Source: Pelobates cultripes
Taxonomy: Eukaryota; Chordata; Amphibia; Anura; Pelobatidae
Reading direction: 5' to 3'
NCBI GenBank assembly: GCA_933207985.1
Contig: OW240912.1
Coordinates: forward strand, 77,683,199 to 77,747,198
Length of the DNA: 64,000 nucleotides
Made by a program: the position numbers and the translations under genes
Notes under the pieces: model-generated
What the model was told of the DNA's origin: nothing
The model's input: only the letters and a program-made list of their open reading frames with translations
The model's database searches: none
Part shown: positions 56,385 through 64,000 of the stretch, in pieces
Layout of the letters: each line of letters starts with the position of its first letter
How positions within the stretch are numbered: position 1 is the stretch's first letter

Positions 56385-57433
56385 TTATCGCCATTTATAT
56401 AACGCCAACAGATTCTGTAGTGCTTTGCATTATTATTAAAAGGGGGAATTTAGCTATAAATAGGACAATTACAAGAAAACTTAGAGAAACGATAGGTTGA
56501 AGAGGGCCCTGCTCAGACAAGCTTACAGTCTGTAGGAGGAGGCGTATAAAACACATTAGGACAGGAAATAGCAATCAAATTAGGTGGGAGTGAAGCAGAG
56601 GTGAAGGAGAGAGTAGAGTGCTGCCCTTTAGGAGAGAGCAAGAGACAGGTATGTGAGGTAGAGGTTAGTCTGGGAGGCCATAGGCTTTTCCTAAAGAAAT
56701 GGGTTTTGAGGTACTTCCTAAACGATTGAAGAAGACTAGGGGAGAGTCTGATGGCGGTAGGCAGGCTATTTCATAGGAAGGGAGCCGCCCGTGAGAAGTC
56801 CTGCAAGCGCAAGTTGGCCGTACGGGTGCAAGTAGTGGACAGAAGATCACGGGCAAAGCGGAGAGACCAAGAAGGAGCATACCTATGGATCTGTGAGGAA
56901 ATATAAGAGGGGCCAAGATTATTCAGTGCTTTATAGGTATGGGTTAGCACTTTGAATTGACTCCTATCGTATACAGGAAGCCAATGTAAGGACTGACTTA
57001 GGGTTGAGGTGTGAGAGGACCGATTAGAGAGGAAAATCAGTCTGGCGGCAGCATTCATTACAGACTGTAGTGGGGAAATATGGCTATTGGGAAGACCAAT
57101 TAGGAGAGAGTAACAGTCTATGCGAGAGATTACTAGAGCATTGACAAGCTCTTTAGTAGTATCTTGTGTACGAAAGAGGCGGATGCGGGCAATGTTTTTA
57201 AGGTGGAATTGGCATGATTTGACAACAGACCGGAAGGGAGGCCAGAATCTAAAGTAACACCAAGACAACATGCTTGGAAGGATGGGCTGATATGAGTACC
57301 ATCAATCTGAAGGGAGAGCGAGAGAGGAGGATTAATATTAGGAGGAGGAAAGACAAGAAGTTCTGTTTTGGAAAGATTCAGTTTCAGAAAGCGGGAGGAC
57401 ATGCTATCAGAGATAGAAGAAAGGCAAGAAGTT
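56385..57433 (-). mobile_element. L2/CR1-group LINE, 3' kilobase
   Basis: The minus strand 57402-56771 encodes the RT C-terminus: MSSRFLKLNLSKTELLVFPP, SPSFQACCLGVTLDSG, SVMNAAARLIFLSNRSSHTS, LSQSLHWLPVYDRSQFKVLT and YKALNNLGPSYISSQIH. The 3' end at 56385 carries the ATT-rich tail also seen at 54.8 and 63.7 kb. It is inserted into the DIRS gag region. Confidence 0.8.
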
Positions 57434-57491
57434 TATCCAAAGCTTTCCCAAACAGCAGCTCCCCTTCAAACAGAATGGCGTAGAGGGCAGA
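57434..57491. repeat. Inverted duplicate of DIRS gag segment 57693-57750
   Basis: About 58 bp (TTTATCCAAAGCTTTCCCAA..CTCTACGCC complement) is the almost exact reverse complement of 57693-57750. It sits exactly at the 5' border of the L2-type insertion. Confidence 0.85.
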
Positions 57492-57559
57492 TTAAAGATC
57501 TAAATGCTACTGTGGAGAGAGATATTAAGAGCCAAGATTGAAGATGCAGTCTGCAGTCT

Positions 57560-57900
57560 TTAGGTTACAAGTGACTTCTTCAAAGAAGCTTCCCTAGATG
57601 TAACTAGGATATTCTCTCAAACAAATTGCTTTAGCAGCTAGGAAAGTATTATGGTTCTGCTTCTGGGATGATGACTCATCCTCCAAGTCTGCCCTCTACG
57701 CCATTCTATTTGAAGGGGAGCTGCTGTTTGGGAAAGCTTTGGATAAATCTATTGATTATGCAGCTGAGGGCTGCAAGGTATTTGCACCTCAAGACTGAAG
57801 ATCCAAGAATCCCAGCTCCTCAGGGTCAGACAGGAGAACCTCCAGTGACCAGCATTTCTGAGATACATGGAATTACTGTCCCTGCAGGGTATACTCTAGA
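57560..57900 (+). pseudogene. DIRS-like gag, C-terminal LPFEG-type segment
   Basis: Reads ALAARKVLWFCFWDDDSSSK then ALYAILFEGELLFGKALDKS, matching the conserved LPFEG..LFG..LD signature of DIRS gag proteins. Confidence 0.7.
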
Positions 57901-58219
57901 GGTAACTCATGGAGTTGGTAAACCTGCCTTTTACGGTTCTAATAGAGCTATGCAGCAGTCATTTTGCTCTTCAGCAATGAAGTGGTGTCTGTCCACTAGG
58001 AGCCTTATTTTTTCTGATCAAATATTCCTTGGATCGGTCCCATTCTGGAGACTTGGGTGGTATCCATCATCCAGATTGATACAGATTGGAGTCTTTCCTT
58101 CTGACACAGGGGTCTATACCAACAATATAATTCAGACAGATTAATCAAAAGGTATAGCACTGAAGGAATATGTATGAAACCTTCTGGACAGAGATGTGAT
58201 TTCTTGGGTCCCTTAACAA

Positions 58220-58620
58220 GACCGGTTCCTGGGACAATGACCACCTCTGTTCTGGTGCTAAAAGTAAAGGCACATGGAAGCCTATACTGGACCTAAGAAG
58301 GGCCAACAGTAAACTGAATGTCCGAGCCTTCAGGATGGAGTCAATCAGATCCATATCCCCAGGAATTTGAAAGGACAATTTCCTTATCTTTATATATCTC
58401 AAGGATGCTTACTATGATTCCAATAGCCCTAGATATTCAGCATTATCTCAGAAGAGAACTTTCATTTGGCCTCACTGCAGCCCCAAGACCCACCCTTATG
58501 TGTGCTTGTAGTGATACTGAGAGTCCAGAACACCACCTGTTTCCATTATCTGAATGACCCACTTCTGGTAGCCTCAGACCCACATAAGGCAGGCACACAG
58601 AGAACGCCTGGCGTTTGGCT
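58220..58620 (+). pseudogene. DIRS-like reverse transcriptase remnant
   Basis: Frameshifted pieces RRANSKLNVRAFRMESIRS, FLIFIYLKDAYYDS, ELSFGLTAAPR and LLVASDPHKA correspond in order to DIRS RT motifs (LDLRxxNxxL, LxDAYYHI, PFGLxxxPR, YxDDxLLxA). Confidence 0.7.
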
Positions 58621-59876
58621 GCTTGATGAATATTAAAAAAAAAAAAAAGAAAAAAAAAAAAGCAGTTTCACACCAGCTCAGAGGACATTTCTGGGTGGAG
58701 TATTCTATACTCTGCTTTTCCCCTATCTCAGGAAAACTTTTCTCTTCCAGTTTCTTCATTTTCGCTTGGTAACAGCAACTACTAGGAATCCTGGCTTCCA
58801 ACATCAGACTTGTCAGATGGGCTCAATGGCATCTCAAGATTGCTCAAAGGTCCTTCCTGTCACGGCAAGTATGGTATATTATCCTTTAATGTAATTTGTG
58901 TAGTAAATGGCACAAATTACAGAGATGCTATTACTGAGGTCAACAGGGGTTACATCTTTTGAAGCTGGGACCCCCACAGAGGTCAAATGACAGAAGGGGT
59001 GGTATAAATGGAATAGGAATGTGAAAAGGATTTTACTATATGGATGTGAAGTAATCAAGGCTCTGCAAGGTGTGAGGTTTTACACTTGGAAAAAGTCTCT
59101 TCATCCATTTGGCATGTACCTTGTAAAGGATAGTTCAATCCTTGTATATGGTAATGGGATTAGTTTCATGAAGATCCTTGTGTTCCAGTATCTTATCCAA
59201 GATAAACATTAATACTTACCCACAGTTTAATAATTAAACTTAAACCATGTGGCAGAAATTAGGAAAAGAAAATAATAAATTCATAGAGGCAATTATTTCT
59301 GTGGCAAGTACAGTAGAGGAGATAAAAGCAAAAGTTTATATTTGGCTTGTTGTTTTCTGGAATAAAGGAGGTGGTCACTTAGTATCTCTATAGGTACGCC
59401 TTAACTCCACCTCTGGGTGAGGTGTGGTAATTCACATGATATATCTCTAATGATCCTGAAGGGTGCTAGTGTACTTGCTTGGGGCCAAGATCTAATTTTG
59501 AGTGAGTCACCATCATCCTTCCTTGCCAGAGTCCCCCTGGACAGAAGTTGTACTTTGAAACCCTAAGTGAGTAATTAGGACTTCTGTATTTTATCCTTTT
59601 TGTTGTTATCTGTTGTTGGTGTAAATAATTTGCTTTTCATATATTGTTATATGCACTGTGACTATTTTTTGCTCATAATAAACATTCATTTATTAAGTTC
59701 TGCCTTTGTCTGGTTAAGAATCACGTTACCTGAAGAGACTAGTTAGTATTTTTGCAATTCCTTAAGTATTGTATTAAGTAATATTTGGTGGGTTTTATTA
59801 TTGATTTACCTGGGGGACCAAGGCACCCCATTTATAAATTGTCTTGGTGGTGGCAGCGTTAAAATAGTAATAGTTA

Positions 59877-61455
59877 CAGTTGCAAGAAAAAGTATGTGAA
59901 CCCTTTGGAATGATATGGATTTCTGCACAAATTGGTCATAAAATGTGATCTGATCATCATCTAAGTCACAACAATAGACAATCACAGTCTGCTTAAACTA
60001 ATAACACACAAAGAATGAAATGTTGCCATGGTTTTATTGAACACACCATGTAAACATTCACAGTGCAGGTGGAAAAAGTATGTGAACCCTTGGATTTTAT
60101 AACTGGTTGAACGTCCTTTGGCAGTCCTTTTCAATAACCTCAACCAAACGTTTCCTGTAGTTGCAGATCAGACATGCACAACGGTCAAGAGTAATTCTTG
60201 ACCATTCCTCTTTACAGAACTGTTTCAGTTCAGCAATATTCTTGGGATGTCTGGTGTGAATCGCTTTCTTGAGGTCATGCCACAGCATCTCAATCTGGTT
60301 GAGGTCCGGACTCTGACTGGGCCACTTCAGAAGGCGTATTTTCTTCTGTTTAAGCCATTCTGTTGTTGATTTACTTCTATGCTTTGGGTCATTGTCCTGT
60401 TGCAACACCCATCTTCTGTTGAGCTTTAGCTGGTAGACAGATGGCCTTAAGTTCTCCTGCAAAATGTCTTGATAAACTTAGGAATTCATTTTTCCTTCGA
60501 TGATAGCAATCCGTCCAAGCCCTGACGCAGTAAAGCAGCCCTAAACCATGATGCCCCCACCACCATACTTCACAGTTGGGATGAGGTTTTGATGTTGGTG
60601 TGCTGTTTTTTTTTTTCCGCCACACTGAGTGTTGTGTGTTGTGTGCTCTTGTGTAAACTGTAAACGTGCAGCAATGTTTTGTTTGGACAGCAGTGGCTTC
60701 CTCTGTGGTATCCTCCCATTAAATCCATTCTTGTTTAGTGTTTTACGTATTGTAGTTTCGTTAACAGGGATGTTAGCATTTGCCAGTGACTTTTGTAAGT
60801 CTTTAGCTGACACTCTAGGATTCTTCTTCACCTCACTGAGCAGTCTGCGCTGTGCTCTTGCAGTCATCTTTACAGGATGGCCACTCCTAGGGAAAGTAGC
60901 AGCAGTGCTGAACTTTCTCCATTTATAGACAATTTGTCTTACCGTGGACTGATGAACAGCAAGGCTTTTGGAGATACTTTTATAACCCTTTCCAGCTTTA
61001 TGCAAGTCAACAATTCTTAATCGTAGGTCTTCTGAGAGCTCTTTTGTGCGAGGCATCATTCACATCAGGCAATGCTTCTTGTGAAAAGCAAACTCAGAAC
61101 TGGTGTGTGTGTTTTTTTTTTTTTTGTTTTTTTTTATAGGGCAGGGCAGCTGTAACCAACACCTCCAATCTCATCTCATTGATTGGACTCCAGTTGGCTG
61201 ACATCTCACTCCAATTAGCTCTTGGAGATGTCATTAGTCTAGGGGTTCACATACTTTTCCCACCTGCACTGTGAATGTTTACATGGTGTGTTCAATAAAA
61301 ACATGGCAACATTTCATTCTTTGTGTGTTATTAGTTTAAGCAGACTGTGATTGTCTATTGTTGTGACTTAGATGATGATCAGATCACATTTTATGACCAA
61401 TTTGTGCAGAAATCCATATCATTCAAAAGGGTTCACATTCTTTTTCTTACAACTG
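59877..61455 (-). mobile_element. Tc1-like element, DD34E, internally deleted
   Basis: TA-flanked with terminal repeats CAGTTGCAAGAAAAAGTATG and CATTCTTTTTCTTACAACTG, and internal repeats AAAGTATGTGAACCCTTGGA (60077) and GGTTCACATACTTTTCCCAC (61245). Both ends are preserved. The transposase runs on the minus strand and is damaged. Confidence 0.9.
60097..61059 (-). pseudogene. Tc1-like transposase (DD34E), missing the first catalytic Asp segment
   Basis: Starts [20 protein letters not shown] with a paired HTH ([20 protein letters not shown]) and second HTH ([20 protein letters not shown]). After RLQFTQEHT the sequence jumps to QCGGKKKTAHQHQ, so the segment that normally holds LWTDETKVELFG is deleted. 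A frameshift follows, then [16 protein letters not shown] and [11 protein letters not shown], with 34 residues between the Asp and the Glu. NPIE has become NQIE. It cannot be active. Confidence 0.88.
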
Positions 61456-61604
61456 TATATTATTATGTTTAAGTTTGGGTGGTGTTAAAAGGGGGATTTT
61501 GTCATTATTTCCGGTCTAGTGCAGACAAATAGTGAACTTTAACCGTTTCACCACCACAACTACGTTACGCACACTCTTGGAGTAGGGTGAGTTCGTGACA
61601 CTTC

Positions 61605-62110
61605 CTATATCAGTTCAACAAGAGAAAGATGAATTTGAGTCAGCCACTGACCATGTCACCATCTGTGGAGTTACACCTAATCGGGTAGCTGAAAAGAGAG
61701 AATATATTTATCTATCTCTCTCTCTCTCTGGTTTTCCAATGAACAGAACTTCATTGGGCAATTATAAGCTCGGATTTCAGTTTTTCAAGGATTGGATGCA
61801 CATTGTCTGGACCATGTTACAGAAGGTCTGTGGATAAGGGAAGGAATATTTCCATCCAATTTTATGGAATTACGAGTCATTTTCAGGGCTTTTCTTCATT
61901 TCAGAAGGTTGCTGAAGAACAAGTGTGTCCAAATTTGCTCAACTATCAATGTAAATGTATCCTATTTCAATCATCAAGGTGGGTCTCACAGCCACCTATT
62001 GATGAGTGAATTACAGTCCATGATGATCAGGGCACAGGAGAACAACCAGCGGCTCAGAATACAATGGCTGATTACCTGGGCAGAGTAACAGTGGACAAGG
62101 TGGAATGGCA
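61605..62110 (+). pseudogene. DIRS-like RNase H segment
   Basis: INVNVSYFNHQGGSHSHLLM then AQENNQRLRIQW matches the DIRS RNase H signature (xDNxxAVxYINKQGGTRS..L). The upstream part 61605-61840 encodes QQEKDEFESATDHVTICGVT and continues the pre-insertion DIRS frame. Confidence 0.65.
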
Positions 62111-62379
62111 ACTTTGATCCGACGTATCCTCAGGGTTGACTTAAATTTGGCTGATACCCTATGTAGATTTGATGGCCACTTCTCAGAACTACCAGGTCCA
62201 GAAGCATTTTTCTAGTTTTTGGGATCAAAATTCTCAAGGTCAGGATACTCTGACTCAAATTTGGAATCTCAATCTGATGTACATATTTTTCCTGTTTTCA
62301 ACTTTCCTAAAGAAAATTCAAAAGGAGACAGTGGAAGGCCACTAAGACTCTAAATCCCTATGATGAGTAAGATGAATCT

Positions 62380-63180
62380 GGAACCTCCAAGGGAAATTCT
62401 AGTACGTCCAGACCTATTATTACAAGGTCCCTTGACACACCAAGATCCTTAAGCTCTGGTGTTGATGCGGGTGTCTTTAGAAGTATAGGCATCCCTGGAA
62501 TGGTCATTAAGATCCTCTTACAGTCCTATAAATACTTTACAGATTACAAAACTTGGAATGCATTTGTCTGTTGGTCTAAATAATAGAGATTGAAATTACT
62601 CCTCAAATCAGGCTTTGATATGGTCTGAGTTATACACTCTAGAGGAGCACAGATTGGCACTCTCCTCATTGATGGGTACCCACTGAACATTGGAACCCCT
62701 GGTGCTTTGCTTCATGTAAGCAGCAATTAAATTCAAGCCTCCACTGAGGGTGTTGAAGCCAATATGTGACCTACCACTGGTCTTACAGGCTCTGACTAAA
62801 CCATCATTCAAACCTCAAGCAGGAGCTTCCATGATGTTAGCACAGAAGGTGCGGTTGCTGGTACCTCAGCAAGGTGAGTGTGTGAACTCCAGGCTTGATC
62901 CTGTATACCTCCATTCACTGAATTTCAACAGGATATGGTTGTCTTGCATTCAGCACCGAAGATCCTGCCTAAGGTGAAAGCTTATCAATGCCATTCTCTA
63001 CCCATACCAAAGGGTTTCGATGCGCTCTCCACTCCTGCAGTTGCAGCATCGTGGGCTTCCATGGCAATGATCTCTGCTGAAACATTTGTAAAGTTGGCAT
63101 TTGGACCTCTTTGAACTAGTTTGTCCAGCATTACATACTGAACGTTAGAGTAATCAATGAGGCGCAAGTCCTTAACTCAG
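62380..63180 (+). pseudogene. DIRS-like tyrosine recombinase remnant
   Basis: Frameshifted. LPLVLQALTKPSFKPQAG lies near 62770. AVAASWASMAMISAETFVKL lies near 63040, followed by FVQHYILNVRVINEAQ, matching the C-terminal catalytic part of DIRS recombinases (HSxRxxAASWA..I.KAA.W....FxxxYxLDV). The catalytic Tyr position is plausible, but frames are broken. Confidence 0.6.
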
Positions 63181-63249
63181 TTCAATCTTCTAATCTATGT
63201 TGAATTGAGCTGATTATTTGAATGGCAGTTATTTAGGTTTCTGTTCCTA

Positions 63250-63545
63250 ACTGGTAAGCTTGGGTATTCCCATATGTATATGGTGCCATGATTAGCCAGG
63301 AAAGAGGAAAATGTATTCATACTTATCGTAATTTTCTTTTCCGGCTATTATTCAAGGTAGCATATACTACCCACCCAGTGTTGGTTTACTTCGTCTGTAG
63401 GAGCTTGTTACTGACTGAGGGACCTCTGCAGGGATACTCCTTTTAAAAGGTATTTGTTTTACTCCTGTCCGATCGACTGTAAGGGGAGGAGCTAACCCAT
63501 ATGAATATGCTGCCATGAATAATAGCCAGGAAAAGTAAACTACAG
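63250..63545. repeat. DIRS-like right terminal region
   Basis: Contains the inverted terminal repeat (63410-63540). Just inside is a second, hairpin-forming partial copy (63280-63365, CCATGATTAGCCAGGAAAGA against TCTTTTCCGGCTATTATTCA). The doubled layout resembles the internal complementary region of DIRS elements. Confidence 0.65.
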
Positions 63546-63719
63546 TAAGTATATATAAATAAAACCAGGGGGCTGGCAAAAAAAACAGTGGGGGTTTAAT
63601 TACATTATATGATCATACATTGCATCAGCCTGCCACATCGTCAATGTACCCCATCTTTGGCAGGTCCTACTCCAACAGCCTAATGTCTTTATATAATATA
63701 TTAAAAAAAAAAAAACACA

Positions 63720-64000
63720 ATAATTATTATGTTATTTATATAGCGCCATCAAATTCCGCAGCGCTTTACAATGGGTGGACGAACAAACATGTAGTTGTAA
63801 CCAGACAAGTTGGACACACAGGAACAGAGAGATTAAGGGCCCTGCTCAATGAGCTTACATGGTAGAGGGAGTGGGGTAAAGTGACACAAAAAGGTAAGGA
63901 TAGTATTAGACTAGTGATAGTTGCAGAAGAGGAATCAGTCGGGAGCTATTAACAGTTTAATTCATACGCTTTTATGAAGAAGTGGGTTTAAAAAAAAATA
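63720..64000 (-). mobile_element. L2/CR1-group LINE 3' end, running off the window
   Basis: Starts TAATTATTATGTTATTTATA then TAGCGCCATCAAATTCCGCA and continues to the window end. Same family and orientation as 54795-54950 and 56385-57433. Confidence 0.7.

Larger units (their letters stand above)
58858..61600 (+). mobile_element. LTR-like insertion with 5-bp target duplication, hosting a Tc1
   Basis: Starts TGTCACGGCAAG, ends GTTCGTGACA, and is flanked by CTTCC at 58853-58857 and 61601-61605. In plus orientation it has TGGTATAAATGG near 58990, CATAATAAACATTC near 59678, and a primer-site-like TTGGTGGTGGCAGCG near 59845. It also has a purine tract AAAAGGGGGATT near 61488, followed by TGTCATTATTTCC. 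With the Tc1 removed it is about 1.16 kb: one LTR, a tiny internal part and a short second LTR-like piece. It interrupts the DIRS element between RT and RNase H. Confidence 0.6.
54995..63545 (+). mobile_element. DIRS-like tyrosine-recombinase retrotransposon, decayed, with nested insertions
   Basis: Inverted terminal repeats occur at 54999-55140 and 63410-63540 (CTATTATTCACGGCACCATA and TATGCTGCCATGAATAATAG; also CAATAGGACAGGAATAAAAC and its counterpart). Between them, in order on the plus strand, are gag-like Cys-rich frames (55.8-56.4 kb), a LPFEG-type gag end (57.6-57.8), RT (58.2-58.6), RNase H (61.9-62.1) and tyrosine recombinase (62.4-63.2). This order with inverted rather than direct repeats, and no integrase, is diagnostic of DIRS elements. 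It is interrupted by an L2-type LINE (56385-57433) and an LTR-like element (58858-61600). All frames contain stops. Confidence 0.8.

Noticed and set aside
53165..64000. Search for copy B exons 1-3 within the window
   Set aside because: No [14 protein letters not shown] or LDNTNCNP coding segment is found right of 53164. They must lie outside.
1..64000. CRISPR array, operons, tRNA or rRNA genes
   Set aside because: Tandem repeats here are minisatellites without spacer structure. Nothing folds or matches as tRNA or rRNA by eye, and the DNA is clearly from a vertebrate nucleus.

Overview
The window reads as a repeat-rich vertebrate nuclear genome, most likely a frog or toad (anuran amphibian). 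The evidence is the mixture of intact and decayed Tc1/mariner elements, hAT and TTAA-type MITEs, L1/Tx1-group and L2/CR1-group LINEs, a Penelope-like element, a DIRS-like element and Gypsy-like LTR elements, with spliced genes that have long introns. I see no bacterial genes, rRNA, tRNA or CRISPR arrays. The species cannot be fixed from the sequence alone.

The only host genes I can support belong to the DCLRE1B (SNM1B/Apollo) family, the beta-CASP 5' exonuclease that acts at telomere ends and in crosslink repair. Both copies lie on the minus strand. Copy A (219-20582) has four coding exons with consensus splice sites and a phase-consistent frame of 396 codons plus stop. It is shorter than human Apollo because its last exon stops soon after the nuclease core and lacks the C-terminal TRF2-docking region. 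Copy B is represented only by its last exon (52110-53164), which carries the long C-terminal tail including a conserved final block. Its upstream exons must lie beyond the right edge of the window. The pair therefore looks like a head-to-tail tandem duplication whose downstream copy lost the telomere-recruitment tail.

Layout: 0.2-20.6 kb is copy A, whose three introns hold LTR fragments, nested L1 copies, a hAT terminus, an 80-bp TTAA MITE and a hAT-like element full of TG-rich minisatellite. From 21.2 to 26.2 kb is a minus-strand L1 split by an intact 1.56-kb Tc1 element (DD37E type, open 338-aa transposase). From 28.57 to 31.70 kb is one 3.1-kb non-autonomous hAT element with a perfect 8-bp target duplication, enclosing a palindrome, two minisatellites and a nested hAT MITE. 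From 33.4 to 34.8 kb is an unexplained 0.9-kb tandem duplication. From 35.2 to 37.9 kb are LTR retroelement pieces in both orientations. From 37.9 to 41.8 kb are L1 ORF2 and ORF1 pieces. From 42.8 to 45.2 kb is a Penelope-like element split by a palindromic hAT MITE. From 46.4 to 51.6 kb are Tc1, piggyBac-like and hAT-like relics and a second, decayed DD37E element. Copy B's exon follows.

From about 55.0 to 63.5 kb lies a large decayed DIRS-like (tyrosine-recombinase) retrotransposon with inverted terminal repeats, gag, RT, RNase H and recombinase remnants. It was invaded by an L2-type LINE and by an LTR-like element that itself contains a Tc1 (DD34E) copy. Most of the window is thus layered transposon stratigraphy around a duplicated telomere-nuclease gene.
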